A stretch of DNA of 64,000 nt from Euonymus europaeus (taxonomy: Eukaryota; Streptophyta; Magnoliopsida; Celastrales; Celastraceae): the NCBI GenBank assembly GCA_963580455.1, contig OY756971.1, positions 13,539,001 through 13,603,000 on the forward strand. Direction: 5' to 3'. Below are positions 13,037 through 27,284 of the stretch, piece by piece. The translations under genes were made by a program, and so were the position numbers. The notes beneath the pieces were generated by a model. That model was given only the letters and a program-made list of their open reading frames with translations. It had not been told where the DNA came from and did no database searches. Every line of letters starts with the position of its first letter. Within the stretch, counting starts at the first letter, position 1.

Positions 13037-15462
13037 TTTCGTGGTTCGAAGTTGATCAACTCTCTCTATGCAGGAGCTTTTAACGGTTTTGTCCATTTGT
13101 CATAGAAAGTTAGTGTTTATTCATCGAAATAATCTAGGAAGCTTATAATCGTAAAATTTGACATAGAAGCACATTAAAAAGTGTACACCGAGCAACTTTG
13201 ATGTTCCGAACTTGCTCAACTCTCTCTATAGAGGAGCTTTTACCGGCTTTGTCCATTTGTCATAGAAAGTTAGTGTTTATTCATCGAAATAATTTACGAA
13301 GCTTATACTCGTAAAATTTGATATAGAAGAACATTAAAAAGTGTACACCGTGCAACTTTGATGGTCCGAAGTTGATCAACTCACTCTACGGAGGAGCTTT
13401 TAATGGTTTTGTCTATTTGTCATAGAAAGTTGGTGTTTTGGCATCAAAATAATCTTGAAGCTTATACTCGTAAAATTTGACATGTAAGAACAATAAAATG
13501 TGTACACCGAGCAGCTCTGACAGTCCAAAGTTGCTCAACTCTCTCTATGGTGGAGCTTTTAACAATTTTATGCGTTTGTCATAGAAAGTCGAGGTTTTGT
13601 CATTGAAATAATCTAGGAAGCTTATACTCATAAAATTTGACATAGAATAACAATAAAAAGTGTATACCGAGCAACTTTGGTGGTTCGAAGTTGATCAACT
13701 CTCTCTATGCAGGAGCTTTTAACGGTTTTGTCCATTTGTAATAGAAAGTTAGTGTTTATTCATCGAAATAATCTAGGAAGCTTATACTCGTAAAATTTGA
13801 CATAGAAGAACTTTAAAAAGTGTACACCGAGCAACTTTGATGGTCTGAAGTTGCTCAACTCTCTCTACGGAGGAGCTTTTAAAGGTTTTGTCCATTCGTC
13901 ATAGAAAGTTGGTGTTTTTTGCTTCGTAATAATCTTGAAGCTTATACTCGTAAAATTTGACATAGAAGAACAATAAAATGTGTACACCGAGCAGCTCTGA
14001 CAGTCCAAAGTTGCTCAACTCTCTCTATGATGGAGCTTTTAACAATTTTATGCATTTGTCGTAGAAAGTCGGGGTTTTGCATTGAAATAATCTAGGAAGC
14101 TTATACTCATAAAATTTGAAATAGAATAACAATAAAAAGCGTACACTGAGCAACTTTGATGGTCCGAAGTTGCTCAACTCTCTCTATGGAAGATATTTTA
14201 ACGGCTTTGTCCATTTGTCGTAGAAAGTTAGTGTTTTGCCATCAAAATAATCTAGGAAGCTTATACTCTTAAAATTTGACATAGACTAACAATAAAAAGT
14301 GTACACTGAGCAACTTTGGTGGTTCGAAATTGATCAACTCTCCCAATGGAGGAGCTTTTAACGGTTTTGTCCATTTGTCATAGAAACTTGGTATTTTGGC
14401 GTGAAATAATCTTGGAATCTTATACTCATAAAATTTGACATAGAAGCACAATAAAAAGTGTACACCGAGGAACTTTGATGGTCCAAAGTTGCTCAACTCT
14501 CTCTATGGGGAAGCTTTTAACAATTTTGTCTATTCGTCATAGAAAGTTGGTGTTTTGGCATCGAAATAATCTAGGAAGTTTATACTCATAAACTTTGACA
14601 TAGAAAAAAAATAAAAAGTATACAACGAGCAACTTTGATGGTCCGAAGTTGCTCAACAATGTCTACGGAAAAGCTTTTAATGGTTTTGTCCATTTGTCAT
14701 AGAAAGTTGGTGTTTTTGCTTCGAAATAATCTTGAAAGCTTATACTCGTAAAATTTAACATAGAAGAACAATAAAATGTGTACACCGAGCAGCTTTGACC
14801 GTCCAAAGTTTCTCAACTCTCTCTATGGTGGAGCTTTTAACAATTTTGTGCATTTGTCATAGAAAGTCGGGGTTTTGTCATTGAAATAATCTAGGAAGCT
14901 TATACTCATAAAATTTGAAATAGAATAACAATAAAAATCGTACACCGAGCAACTTTGATGGTCCGAAGTTGCTCAAATCTCCCAATGGAAGATATTTTAA
15001 CGGCTTTGTCCATTTGTCATAAAAAGTTGGTGTTTTGCCATCGAAATAATCTAGGAAGCTTATACTCATAAAATTTGACATAGAATAACAATAAAAAGTG
15101 TATACCGAGCAACTTTGGTGGTTCGAAGTTGATCAACTCTCTCTATGTAGGAGCTTTTAACGGTTTTGTCCATTTGTCATAGAAAGTTAGTGTTTATTCA
15201 TCGAAATAATCTAGGAAGCTTATACTCGTAAAATTTGACATAGAAGCACATTAAAAAGTGTACACCGAGCAACTTTGATGGTCCGAACTTGCTCAACTCT
15301 CTCTATGGAGGAGCTTTTACCGGCTTGCTCCATTTGTCATAGAAAGTTAGTGTTTATTCATCGAAACAATCTACGAAGCTTATACTCGTAAAATTTGATA
15401 TAGAAGAACATTAAAAAGTGTACACCGTGCAACTTTGATGGTCCGAAAATGATCAACTCTCT
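13037..15462. repeat. Partial 17-mer HOR copy at the left edge of the core (copy 0)
   Basis: The last ~1.86 kb (from about 13600) matches the next unit at an offset of 2716 bp. The first part (13040-13600) matches at about 2080 bp (13 monomers). The difference, about 636 bp, implies loss of four monomers near 13560-13600 relative to the intact unit. This copy is the transition from the irregular left block to the regular array. Confidence 0.65.
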
Positions 15463-18178
15463 CTACGGAGAAGCTTTTAATGGTTTTGTCCATTTGTCAT
15501 AGAAAGTTGGTGTTTTGGCATCAAAATAATCTTGAAGCTTATACTCGTAAAATTTGACATATAAGAACAATAAAATGTGTACACCGAGCAGCTCTGACAG
15601 TCCAAAGTTTCTCAACTCTCTCGATGGTGGAGCTTTTAACAATTTTGTGCGTTTGTCATAGAAAGTCGGGGTTTTGTCATTGAAATAATCTAGGAAGCTT
15701 AAACATATAAAATTTGAAATAGAATCACAATAAAAAGCGTACACCGAGTAACTTTGATGGTCCGAAGTTGCTCAACTCTCTCTATGGAAGATATTTTAAC
15801 GACTTTGTCCATTTGTCATAGAAAGTTAGTGTTTTGCCATCGAAATAATCTAGGAAGCTCATACTCATAAAATTTGACATAGAATAACAATAAAAAGTGT
15901 ATACCGAGCAACTTTGGCGGTTCGAAGTTGATCAACTCTCTCTATCCAGGAGCTTTTAACGGTTTTGTCCATTTGTCATAGAAAGTTAGTGTTTATTCAT
16001 CGAAATAATCTAGGAAGCTTATACTCGTAAAATTTGACATAGAAGAACTTTAAAAAGTGTACACCGAGCAACTTTGATGGTCTGAAGTTGCTCAACTCTC
16101 TCTACGGAGGAGCTTTTAAAGGTTTTGTCCATTTGTCATAGAAAGTTGGTGTTTTTGCTTCGAAATAATCTTGAAGCTTATACTCGTAAAATTTGACATA
16201 GAAGAACAATAAAATGTGTACACCGAGCAGCTCTGACAGTCCAAAGTTGCTGAACTCTCTCTATGATGGAGCTTTTAACAATTTTGTGCATTTGTCGTAG
16301 AAAGTCGAGGTTTTGTCATTGAAATAATCTAGGAAGCTTATACTCATAAAATTTGACATAGAATAACAATAAAAAGTGTATACCGAGCAACTTTGGTGGT
16401 TCGAAGTTGATCAACTCTCTCTATGAAGGAGCTTTTAACGGTTTTGTCCATTTGTCATAGAAAGTTAGTGTTTATTCATCGAAATAATCTAGGAAGCTTA
16501 TACTCGTAAAATTTGACATAGAAGAACTTTAAAAAGTGTACACCGAGCAACTTATATGGTCTGAAGTTGCTCAACTCTCTCTACGGAGGAGCTTTTAAAG
16601 GTTTTGTCCATTTGTCATAGAAAGTTGGTGTTTTTTGCTTCGTAATAATCTTGAAGCTTATACTCGTAAAATTTGACATAGAAGAACAATAAAATGTGTA
16701 CATCGAGCAGCTCTGACAGTCCAAAGTTGCTCAACTCTCTCTATGATGGAGCTTTTAACAATTTTATGCATTTGTCGTACAAAGTCGGGGTTTTGCATTG
16801 AAATAATCTAGGAAGCTTATACTCATAAAATTTGAAATAGAATAACAATAAAAAGCCTACACTGAGCAACTTTGATGGTCCGAAGTTGCTCAACTCTCTC
16901 TATGGAAGATATTTTAACGGCTTTGTCCATTTGTCGTAGAAAGTTAGTGTTTTGCCATCAAAATAATCTAGGAAGCTTATACTCTTAAAATTTGACATAG
17001 ACTAACAATAAAAAGTGTACACTGAGCAACTTTGGTGGTTCGAAATTGATCAACTCTCCCAATGGAGGAGCTTTTAACGGTTTTGTCCATTTGTCATAGA
17101 AACTTGGTATTTTGGCGTGAAATAATCTTGGAATCTTATACTCATAAAATTTGACATAGAAGCACAATAAAAAGTGTACACCGAGGAACTTTGATGGTCC
17201 AAAGTTGCTCAACTCTCTCTATGGGGAAGCTTTTAACAATTTTGTCTATTCGTCATAGAAAGTTGGTGTTTTGGCATCGAAATAATCTAGGAAGTTTATA
17301 CTCATAAACTTTGACATAGAAAAAAAATAAAAAGTATACAACGAGCAACTTTGATGGTCCGAAGTTGCTCAACAATGTCTACGGAAAAGCTTTTAATGGT
17401 TTTGTCCATTTGTCATAGAAAGTTGGTGTTTTTGCTTCGAAATAATCTTGAAAGCTTATACTCGTAAAATTTAACATAGAAGAACAATAAAATGTGTACA
17501 CCGAGCAGCTTTGACCGTCCAAAGTTGCTCAACTCTCTCTATGGTGGAGCTTTTAACAATTTTGTGCATTTGTCATAGAAAGTCGGGGTTTTGTCATTGA
17601 AATAATCTAGGAAGCTTATACTCATAAAATTTGAAATAGAATAACAATAAAAATCGTACACCGAGCAACTTTGATGGTTCGAAGTTGCTCAAATCTCCCA
17701 ATGGAAGATATTTTAACGGCTTTGTCCATTTGTCATAAAAAGTTGGTGTTTTGCCATCGAAATAATCTAGGAAGCTTATACTCATAAAATTTGACATAGA
17801 ATAACAATAAAAAGTGTATACCGAGCAACTTTGGTGGTTCGAAGTTGATCAACTCTCTCTATGTAGGAGCTTTTAACGGTTTTGTCCATTTGTCATAGAA
17901 AGTTAGTGTTTATTCATCGAAATAATCTAGGAAGCTTATACTCGTAAAATTTGACATAGAAGCACATTAAAAAGTGTACACCGAGCAACTTTGATGGTCC
18001 GAACTTGCTCAACTCTCTCTATGGAGGAGCTTTTACCGGCTTGCTCCATTTGTCATAGAAAGTTAGTGTTTATTCATCGAAACAATCTACGAAGCTTATA
18101 CTCGTAAAATTTGATATAGAAGAACATTAAAAAGTGTACACCGTGCAACTTTGATGGTCCGAAAATGATCAACTCTCT
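15463..18178. repeat. 17-monomer HOR unit, copy 1 (2716 bp)
   Basis: The phase is set arbitrarily at the CTACGG variant that precedes an AGCTTTTAATGGTTTTG monomer. The unit holds 17 monomers averaging 159.8 bp. Its marks include CTTGCTCCATTTGTC near the 3' end, GGCGTGAAATAATC, a run of eight A in CATAGAAAAAAAATAAAAAG, and TATATGGTCTG. The next copy begins exactly 2716 bp later with the same monomer order. It carries one copy of the three-monomer block that is doubled in copies 2 and 3. Confidence 0.9.
17843..17854. other. Example of the alternative satellite palindrome AGTTGATCAACT
   Basis: In monomers of the GGTGGTTCG subtype the same position holds a perfect 12-bp palindrome, AGTTGATCAACT, with TTCGAA just upstream. 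The long 9-bp-arm repeat of the other subtype is reduced to CAACTT/AAGTTG here. Every monomer checked keeps some dyad at this site. Confidence 0.85.
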
Positions 18179-18461
18179 CTACGGAGGAGCTTTTAATGGT
18201 TTTGTCCATTTGTCATAGAAAGTTGGTGTTTTGGCATCAAAACAATCTTGAAGCTTATACTCGTAAAATTTGACATATAAGAACAATAAAATGTGTACAC
18301 CGAGCAGCTCTGACAGTCCAAAGTTTCTCAACTCTCTCGATGGTGGAGCTTTTAACAATTTTGTGCGTTTGTCATAGAAAGTCGGGGTTTTGTCATTGAA
18401 ATAATCTAGGAAGCTTATACATATAAAATTTGAAATACAATCACAATAAAAAGCGTACACC

Positions 18462-18489
18462 GAGCAACTTTGATGGTCCGAAGTTGCTC
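18462..18489. other. Example of the conserved satellite inverted repeat (9-bp arms, 10-bp spacer)
   Basis: GAGCAACTT, ten spacer bases, then AAGTTGCTC: the arms are exact reverse complements. The same 28-bp arrangement recurs in many monomers of the GATGGTCCG subtype, for example 1858-1885. On single-stranded DNA or RNA it could fold into a hairpin. The right arm also overlaps a second dyad, AGTTG-CT-CAACT. Confidence 0.85.
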
Positions 18490-19020
18490 AACTCTCTCTA
18501 TGGAAGATATTTTAACGGCTTTGTCCATTTGTCATAGAAAGTTAGTGTTTTGCCATCGAAATAATCTAGGAAGCTCATACTCATAAAATTTGACATAGAA
18601 TAACAATAAAAAGTGTATACCGAGCAACTTTGGCGGTTCGAAGTTGATCAACTCTCTCTATCCAGGAGCTTTTAACGGTTTTGTCCATTTGTCATAGAAA
18701 GTTAGTGTTTATTCATCGAAATAATCTAGGAAGCTTATACTCGTAAAATTTGACATAGAAGAACTTTAAAAAGTGTACACCGAGCAACTTTGATGGTCTG
18801 AAGTTGCTCAACTCTCTCTACGGAGGAGCTTTTAAAGGTTTTGTCCATTTGTCATAGAAAGTTGGTGTTTTTGCTTCGAAATAATCTTGAAGCTTATACT
18901 CGTAAAATTTGACATAGAAGAACAATAAAATGTGTACACCAAGCAGCTCTGACAGTCCAAAGTTGCTGAACTCTCTCTATGATGGAGCTTTTAACAATTT
19001 TGTGCATTTGTCGTAGAAAG

Positions 19021-19978
19021 TCGAGGTTTTGTCATTGAAATAATCTAGGAACCTTATACTCATAAAATTTGACATAGAATAACAATAAAAAGTGTATACC
19101 GAGCAACTTTGGTGGTTCGAAGTTGATCAACTCTCTCTATGCAGGAGCTTTTAACGGTTTTGTCCATTTGTCATAGAAAGTTAGTGTTTATTCATCGAAA
19201 TAATCTAGGAAGCTTATACTCGTAAAATTTGACATAGAAGAACTTTAAAAAGTGTAAACCGAGCAACTTATATGGTCTGAAGTTGCTCAACTCTCTCTAC
19301 GGAGGAGCTTTTAAAGGTTTTGTCCATTTGTCATAGAAAGTTGGTGTTTTTGCTTCGAAATAATCTTGAAGCTTATACTCGTAAAATTTGACATAGAAGA
19401 ACAATAAAATGTGTACACCGAGCAGCTCTGACAGTCCAAAGTTGCTGAACTCTCTCTATGATGGAGCTTTTAACAATTTTGTGCATTTGTCGTAGAAAGT
19501 CGAGGTTTTGTCATTGAAATAATCTAGGAACCTTATACTCATAAAATTTGACATAGAATAACAATAAAAAGTGTATACCGAGCAACTTTGGTGGTTCGAA
19601 GTTGATCAACTCTCTCTATGCAGGAGCTTTTAACGGTTTTGTCCATTTGTCATAGAAAGTTAGTGTTTATTCATCGAAATAATCTAGGAAGCTTATACTC
19701 GTAAAATTTGACATAGAAGAACTTTAAAAAGTGTACACCGAGCAACTTATATGGTCTGAAGTTGCTCAACTCTCTCTACGGAGGAGCTTTTAAAGGTTTT
19801 GTCCATTTGTCATAGAAAGTTGGTGTTTTTTGCTTCGTAATAATCTTGAAGCTTATACTCGTAAAATTTGACATAGAAGAACAATAAAATGTGTACATCG
19901 AGCAGCTCTGACAGTCCAAAGTTGCTCAACTCTCTCTATGATGGAGCTTTTAACAATTTTATGCATTTGTCGTACAAA
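19021..19978. repeat. Tandem three-monomer duplication (2 x 479 bp) inside HOR copy 2
   Basis: The mark TCGAGGTTTTGTCATTGAAA followed by GGAACCTTATACTC occurs at 19021 and 19500, 479 bp apart. The block between also contains TATATGGTCTGAAG and GTTGCTGAACTC twice. Copy 1 has this block once. Confidence 0.88.
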
Positions 19979-21373
19979 GTCGGGGTTTTGCATTGAAATA
20001 ATCTAGGAAGCTTATACTCATAAAATTTGAATTAGAATAACAATAAAAAGCCTACACTGAGCAACTTTGATGGTCCGAAGTTGCTCAACTCTCTCTATGG
20101 AAGATATTTTAACGGCTTTGTCCATTTGTCGTAGAAAGTTCGTGTTTTGCCATCAAAATAATCTAGGAAGCTTATACTCTTAAAATTTGACATAGACTAA
20201 CAATAAAAAGTGTACACTGAGCAACTTTGGTGGTTCGAAATTGATCAACTCTCCCAATGGAGGAGCTTTTAACGGTTTTGTCCATTTGTCATAGAAACTT
20301 GGTATTTTGGCGTGAAATAATCTTGGAATCTTATACTCATAAAATTTGACATAGAAGCACAATAAAAAGTGTACACCGAGGAACTTTGATGGTCCAAAGT
20401 TGCTCAACTCTCTCTATGGGGAAGCTTTTAACAATTTTGTCTATTCGTCATAGAAAGTTGGTGTTTTGGCATCGAAATAATCTAGGAAGTTTATACACAT
20501 AAACTTTGACATAGAAAAAAAATAAAAAGTATACAACGAGCAACTTTGATGGTCCGAAGTTGCTCAACAATGTCTACGGAAAAGCTTTTAATGGTTTTGT
20601 CCATTTGTCATAGAAAGTTGGTGTTTTTGCTTCGAAATAATCTTGAAAGCTTATACTCGTAAAATTTAACATAGAAGAACAATAAAATGTGTACACCGAG
20701 CAGCTTTGACCGTCCAAAGTTGCTCAACTCTCTCTATGGTGGAGCTTTTAACAATTTTGTGCATTTGTCATAGAAAGTCGGGGTTTTGTCATTGAAATAA
20801 TCTAGGAAGCTTATACTCATAAAATTTGAAATAGAATAACAATAAAAATCGTACACCGAGCAACTTTGATGGTCCGAAGTTGCTCAAATCTCCCAATGGA
20901 AGATATTTTAACGGCTTTGTCCATTTGTCATAAAAAGTTGGTGTTTTGCCATCGAAATAATCTAGGAAGCTTATACTCATAAAATTTGACATAGAATAAC
21001 AATAAAAAGTGTATACCGAGCAACTTTGGTGGTTCGAAGTTGATCAACTCTCTCTATGTAGGAGCTTTTAACGGTTTTGTCCATTTGTCATAGAAAGTTA
21101 GTGTTTATTCATCGAAATAATCTAGGAAGCTTATACTCGTAAAATTTGACATAGAAGCACATTAAAAAGTGTACACCGAGCAACTTTGATGGTCCGAACT
21201 TGCTCAACTCTCTCTATGGAGGAGCTTTTACCGGCTTGCTCCATTTGTCATAGAAAGTTAGTGTTTATTCATCGAAACAATCTACGAAGCTTATACTCGT
21301 AAAATTTGATATAGAAGAACATTAAAAAGTGTACACCGTGCAACTTTGATGGTCCGAAAATGATCAACTCTCT

Positions 21374-24300
21374 CTACGGAGGAGCTTTTAATGGTTTTGT
21401 CCATTTGTCATAGAAAGTTGGTGTTTTGGCATCAAAACAATCTTGAAGCTTATACTCGTAAAATTTGACATATAAGAACAATAAAATGTGTACACCGAGC
21501 AGCTCTGACAGTCCAAAGTTTCTCAACTCTCTCGATGGTGGAGCTTTTAACAATTTTGTGCGTTTGTCATAGAAAGTCGGGGTTTTGTCATTGAAATAAT
21601 CTAGGAAGCTTATACATATAAAATTTGAAATACAATCACAATAAAAAGCGTACACCGAGCAACTTTGATGGTCCGAAGTTGCTCAACTCTCTCTATGGAA
21701 GATATTTTAACGGCTTTGTCCATTTGTCATAGAAAGTTAGTGTTTTGCCATCGAAATAATCTAGGAAGCTCATACTCATAAAATTTGACATAGAATAACA
21801 ATAAAAAGTGTATACCGAGCAACTTTGGCGGTTCGAAGTTGATCAACTCTCTCTATCCAGGAGCTTTTAACGGTTTTGTCCATTTGTCATAGAAAGTTAG
21901 TGTTTATTCATCGAAATAATCTAGGAAGCTTATACTCGTAAAATTTGACATAGAAGAACTTTAAAAAGTGTACACCGAGCAACTTTGATGGTCTGAAGTT
22001 GCTCAACTCTCTCTACGGAGGAGCTTTTAAAGGTTTTGTCCATTTGTCATAGAAAGTTGGTGTTTTTGCTTCGAAATAATCTTGAAGCTTATACTCGTAA
22101 AATTTGACATAGAAGAACAATAAAATGTGTACACCAAGCAGCTCTGACAGTCCAAAGTTGCTGAACTCTCTCTATGATGGAGCTTTTAACAATTTTGTGC
22201 ATTTGTCGTAGAAAGTCGAGGTTTTGTCATTGAAATAATCTAGGAACCTTATACTCATAAAATTTGACATAGAATAACAATAAAAAGTGTATACCGAGCA
22301 ACTTTGGTGGTTCGAAGTTGATCAACTCTCTCTATGCAGGAGCTTTTAACGGTTTTGTCCATTTGTCATAGAAAGTTAGTGTTTATTCATCGAAATAATC
22401 TAGGAAGCTTATACTCGTAAAATTTGACATAGAAGAACTTTAAAAAGTGTACACCGAGCAACTTATATGGTCTGAAGTTGCTCAACTCTCTCTACGGAGG
22501 AGCTTTTAAAGGTTTTGTCCATTTGTCATAGAAAGTTGGTGTTTTTGCTTCGAAATAATCTTGAAGCTTATACTCGTAAAATTTGACATAGAAGAACAAT
22601 AAAATGTGTACACCGAGCAGCTCTGACAGTCCAAAGTTGCTGAACTCTCTCTATGATGGAGCTTTTAACAATTTTGTGCATTTGTCGTAGAAAGTCGAGG
22701 TTTTGTCAGTGAAATAATCTAGGAACCTTATACTCATAAAATTTGACATAGAATAACAATAAAAAGTGTATACCGAGCAACTTTGGTGGTTCGAAGTTGA
22801 TCAACTCTCTCTATGCAGGAGCTTTTAACGGTTTTGTCCATTTGTCATAGAAAGTTAGTGTTTATTCATCGAAATAATCTAGGAAGCTTATACTCGTAAA
22901 ATTTGACATAGAAGAACTTTAAAAAGTGTACACCGAGCAACTTATATGGTCTGAAGTTGCTCAACTCTCTCTACGGAGGAGCTTTTAAAGGTTTTGTCCA
23001 TTTGTCATAGAAAGTTGGTGTTTTTTGCTTCGTAATAATCTTGAAGCTTATACTCGTAAAATTTGACATAGAAGAACAATAAAATGTGTACATCGAGCAG
23101 CTCTGACAGTCCAAAGTTGCTCAACTCTCTCTATGATGGAGCTTTTAACAATTTTATGCATTTGTCGTACAAAGTCGGGGTTTTGCATTGAAATAATCTA
23201 GGAAGCTTATACTCATAAAATTTGAAATAGAATAACAATAAAAAGCCTACACTGAGCAACTTTGATGGTCCGAAGTTGCTCAACTCTCTCTATGGAAGAT
23301 ATTTTAACGGCTTTGTCCATTTGTCGTAGAAAGTTCGTGTTTTGCCATCAAAATAATCTAGGAAGCTTATACTCTTAAAATTTGACATAGACTAACAATA
23401 AAAAGTGTACACTGAGCAACTTTGGTGGTTCGAAATTGATCAACTCTCCCAATGGAGGAGCTTTTAACGGTTTTGTCCATTTGTCATAGAAACTTGGTAT
23501 TTTGGCGTGAAATAATCTTGGAATCTTATACTCATAAAATTTGACATAGAAGCACAATAAAAAGTGTACACCGAGGAACTTTGATGGTCCAAAGTTGCTC
23601 AACTCTCTCTATGGGGAAGCTTTTAACAATTTTGTCTATTCGTCATAGAAAGTTGGTGTTTTGGCATCGAAATAATCTAGGAAGTTTATACACATAAACT
23701 TTGACATAGAAAAAAAATAAAAAGTATACAACGAGCAACTTTGATGGTCCGAAGTTGCTCAACAATGTCTACGGAAAAGCTTTTAATGGTTTTGTCCATT
23801 TGTCATAGAAAGTTGGTGTTTTTGCTTCGAAATAATCTTGAAAGCTTATACTCGTAAAATTTAACATAGAAGAACAATAAAATGTGTACACCGAGCAGCT
23901 TTGACCGTCCAAAGTTGCTCAACTCTCTCTATGGTGGAGCTTTTAACAATTTTGTGCATTTGTCATAGAAAGTCGGGGTTTTGTCATTGAAATAATCTAG
24001 GAAGCTTATACTCATAAAATTTGAAATAGAATAACAATAAAAATCGTACACCGAGCAACTTTGATGGTCCGAAGTTGCTCAAATCTCCCAATGGAAGATA
24101 TTTTAACGGCTTTGTCCATTTGTCATAAAAAGTTGGTGTTTTGCCATCGAAATAATCTAGGAAGCTTATACTCATAAAATTTGACATAGAATAACAATAA
24201 AAAGTGTATACCGAGCAACTTTGGTGGTTCGAAGTTGATCAACTCTCTCTATGTAGGAGCTTTTAACGGTTTTGTCCATTTGTCATAGAAAGTTAGTGTT

Positions 24301-24568
24301 TATTCATCGAAATAATCTAGGAAGCTTATACTCGTAAAATTTGACATAGAAGCACATTAAAAAGTGTACACCGAGCAACTTTGATGGTCCGAACTTGCTC
24401 AACTCTCTCTATGGAGGAGCTTTTACCGGCTTGCTCCATTTGTCATAGAAAGTTAGTGTTTATTCATCGAAACAATCTACGAAGCTTATACTCGTAAAAT
24501 TTGATATAGAAGAACATTAAAAAGTGTACACCGTGCAACTTTGATGGTCCGAAAATGATCAACTCTCT
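21374..24568. repeat. 20-monomer HOR unit, copy 3 (3195 bp = 17 + 3)
   Basis: It is nearly identical to copy 2 by eye, including the doubled three-monomer block (the repeated mark lies at about 22215 and 22694). One visible private change is GTCAGTGAAATAATC near 22706, where copy 2 has GTCATTGAAATAATC. The pair is best explained by tandem duplication of a whole 3195-bp unit. Confidence 0.9.
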
Positions 24569-27284
24569 CTACGGAGGAGCTTTTAATGGTTTTGTCCATT
24601 TGTCATAGAAAGTTGGTGTTTTGGCATCAAAATAATCTTGAAGCTTATACTCGTAAAATTTGACATATAAGAACAATAAAATGTGTACACCGAGCAGCTC
24701 TGACAGTCCAAAGTTTCTCAACTCTCTCGATGGTGGAGCTTTTAACAATTTTGTGCGTTTGTCATAGAAAGTCGGGGTTTTGTCATTGAAATAATCTAGG
24801 AAGCTTATACATATAAAATTTGAAATACAATCACAATAAAAAGCGTACACCGAGCAACTTTGATGGTCCGAAGTTGCTCAACTCTCTCTATGGAAGATAT
24901 TTTAACGGCTTTGTCCATTTGTCATAGAAAGTTAGTGTTTTGCCATCGAAATAATCTAGGAAGCTCATACTCATAAAATTTGACATAGAATAACAATAAA
25001 AAGTGTATACCGAGCAACTTTGGCGGTTCGAAGTTGATCAACTCTCTCTATCCAGGAGCTTTTAACGGTTTTGTCCATTTGTCATAGAAAGTTAGTGTTT
25101 ATTCATCGAAATAATCTAGGAAGCTTATACTCGTAAAATTTGACATAGAAGAACTTTAAAAAGTGTACACCGAGCAACTTTGATGGTCTGAAGTTGCTCA
25201 ACTCTCTCTACGGAGGAGCTTTTAAAGGTTTTGTCCATTTGTCATAGAAAGTTGGTGTTTTTGCTTCGAAATAATCTTGAAGCTTATACTCGTAAAATTT
25301 GACATAGAAGAACAATAAAATGTGTACACCGAGCAGCTCTGACAGTCCAAAGTTGCTGAACTCTCTCTATGATGGAGCTTTTAACAATTTTGTGCATTTG
25401 TCGTAGAAAGTCGAGGTTTTGTCATTGAAATAATCTAGGAACCTTATACTCATAAAATTTGACATAGAATAACAATAAAAAGTGTATACCGAGCAACTTT
25501 GGTGGTTCGAAGTTGATCAACTCTCTCTATGCAGGAGCTTTTAACGGTTTTGTCCATTTGTCATAGAAAGTTAGTGTTTATTCATCGAAATAATCTAGGA
25601 AGCTTATACTCGTAAAATTTGACATAGAAGAACTTTAAAAAGTGTACACCGAGCAACTTATATGGTCTGAAGTTGCTCAACTCTCTCTACGGAGGAGCTT
25701 TTAAAGGTTTTGTCCATTTGTCATAGAAAGTTGGTGTTTTTTGCTTCGTAATAATCTTGAAGCTTATACTCGTAAAATTTGACATAGAAGAACAATAAAA
25801 TGTGTACACCGAGCAGCTCTGACAGTCCAAAGTTGCTCAACTCTCTCTATGATGGAGCTTTTAACAATTTTATGCATTTGTCGTAGAAAGTCGGGGTTTT
25901 GCACTGAAATAATCTAGGAAGCTCATACTCATAAAATTTGAAATAGAATAACAATAAAAAGCCTACACTGAGCAACTTTGATGGTCCGAAGTTGCTCAAC
26001 TCTCTCTATGGAAGATATTTTAACGGCTTTGTCCATTTGTCGTAGAAAGTTAGTGTTTTGCCATCAAAATAATCTAGGAAGCTTATACTCTTAAAATTTG
26101 ACATAGACTAACAATAAAAAGTGTACACTGAGCAACTTTGGTGGTTCGAAATTGATCAACTCTCCCAATGGAGGAGCTTTTAACGGTTTTGTCCATTTGT
26201 CATAGAAACTTGGTATTTTGGCGTGAAATAATCTTGGAATCTTATACTCATAAAATTTGACATAGAAGCACAATAAAAAGTGTACACCGAGGAACTTTGA
26301 TGGTCCAAAGTTGCTCAACTCTCTCTATAGGGAAGCTTTTAACAATTTTGTCTATTCGTCATAGAAAGTTGGTGTTTTGGCATCGAAATAATCTAGGAAG
26401 TTTATACTCATAAACTTTGACATAGAAAAAAAATAAAAAGTATACAACGAGCAACTTTGATGGTCCGAAGTTGCTCAACAATGTCTACGGAAAAGCTTTT
26501 AATGGTTTTGTCCATTTGTCATAGAAAGTTGGTGTTTTTGCTTCGAAATAATCTTGAAAGCTTATACTCGTAAAATTTAACATAGAAGAACAATAAAATG
26601 TGTACACCGAGCAGCTTTGACCGTCCAAAGTTGCTCAACTCTCTCTATGGTGGAGCTTTAAACAATTTTGTGCATTTGTCATAGAAAGTCGGGGTTTTGT
26701 CATTGAAATAATCTAGGAAGCTTATACTCATAAAATTTGAAATAGAATAACAATAAAAATCGTACACCGAGCAACTTTGATGGTCCGAAGTTGCTCAAAT
26801 CTCCCAATGGAAGATATTTTAACGGCTTTGTCCATTTGTCATAAAAAGTTGGTGTTTTGCCATCGAAATAATCTAGGAAGCTTATACTCATAAAATTTGA
26901 CATAGAATAACAATAAAAAGTGTATACCGAGCAACTTTGGTGGTTCGAAGTTGATCAACTCTCTCTATGCAGGAGCTTTTAACGGTTTTGTCCATTTGTC
27001 ATAGAAAGTTAGTGTTTATTCATCGAAATAATCTAGGAAGCTTTTACTCGTAAAATTTGACATAGAAGCACATTAAAAAGTGTACACCGAGCAACTTTGA
27101 TGGTCCGAACTTGCTCAACTCTCTCTATGGAGGAGCTTTTACCGGCTTTGTCCATTTGTCATAGAAAGTTAGTGTTTATTCATCGAAATAATCTACGAAG
27201 CTTATACTCGTAACATTTGATATAGAAGAACTTTAAAAAGTGTACACCGTGCAACTTTGATGGTCCGAAGTTGATCAACTCTCT
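24569..27284. repeat. 17-monomer HOR unit, copy 4, type A (2716 bp)
   Basis: This begins the 34-monomer super-repeat. Type A marks are CTCTCTATAGGGAAGC (near 26321), GGAGCTTTAAACAATTTTG (near 26653), GCACTGAAATAATC and GGAAGCTCATACTC. The extra three-monomer block of copies 2-3 is absent. The unit recurs 5428 bp downstream with almost no change. Confidence 0.9.

Larger units (their letters stand above)
18179..21373. repeat. 20-monomer HOR unit, copy 2 (3195 bp = 17 + 3)
   Basis: It has the same monomer order as copy 1 but is 479 bp longer, because a three-monomer block is tandemly duplicated (19021-19499 and 19500-19978). Variants shared only with copy 3, such as AAAACAATCTTGAAGC and CACATAAACTTTGACATAG, show that copies 2 and 3 descend from one lengthened unit. 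Confidence 0.9.
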
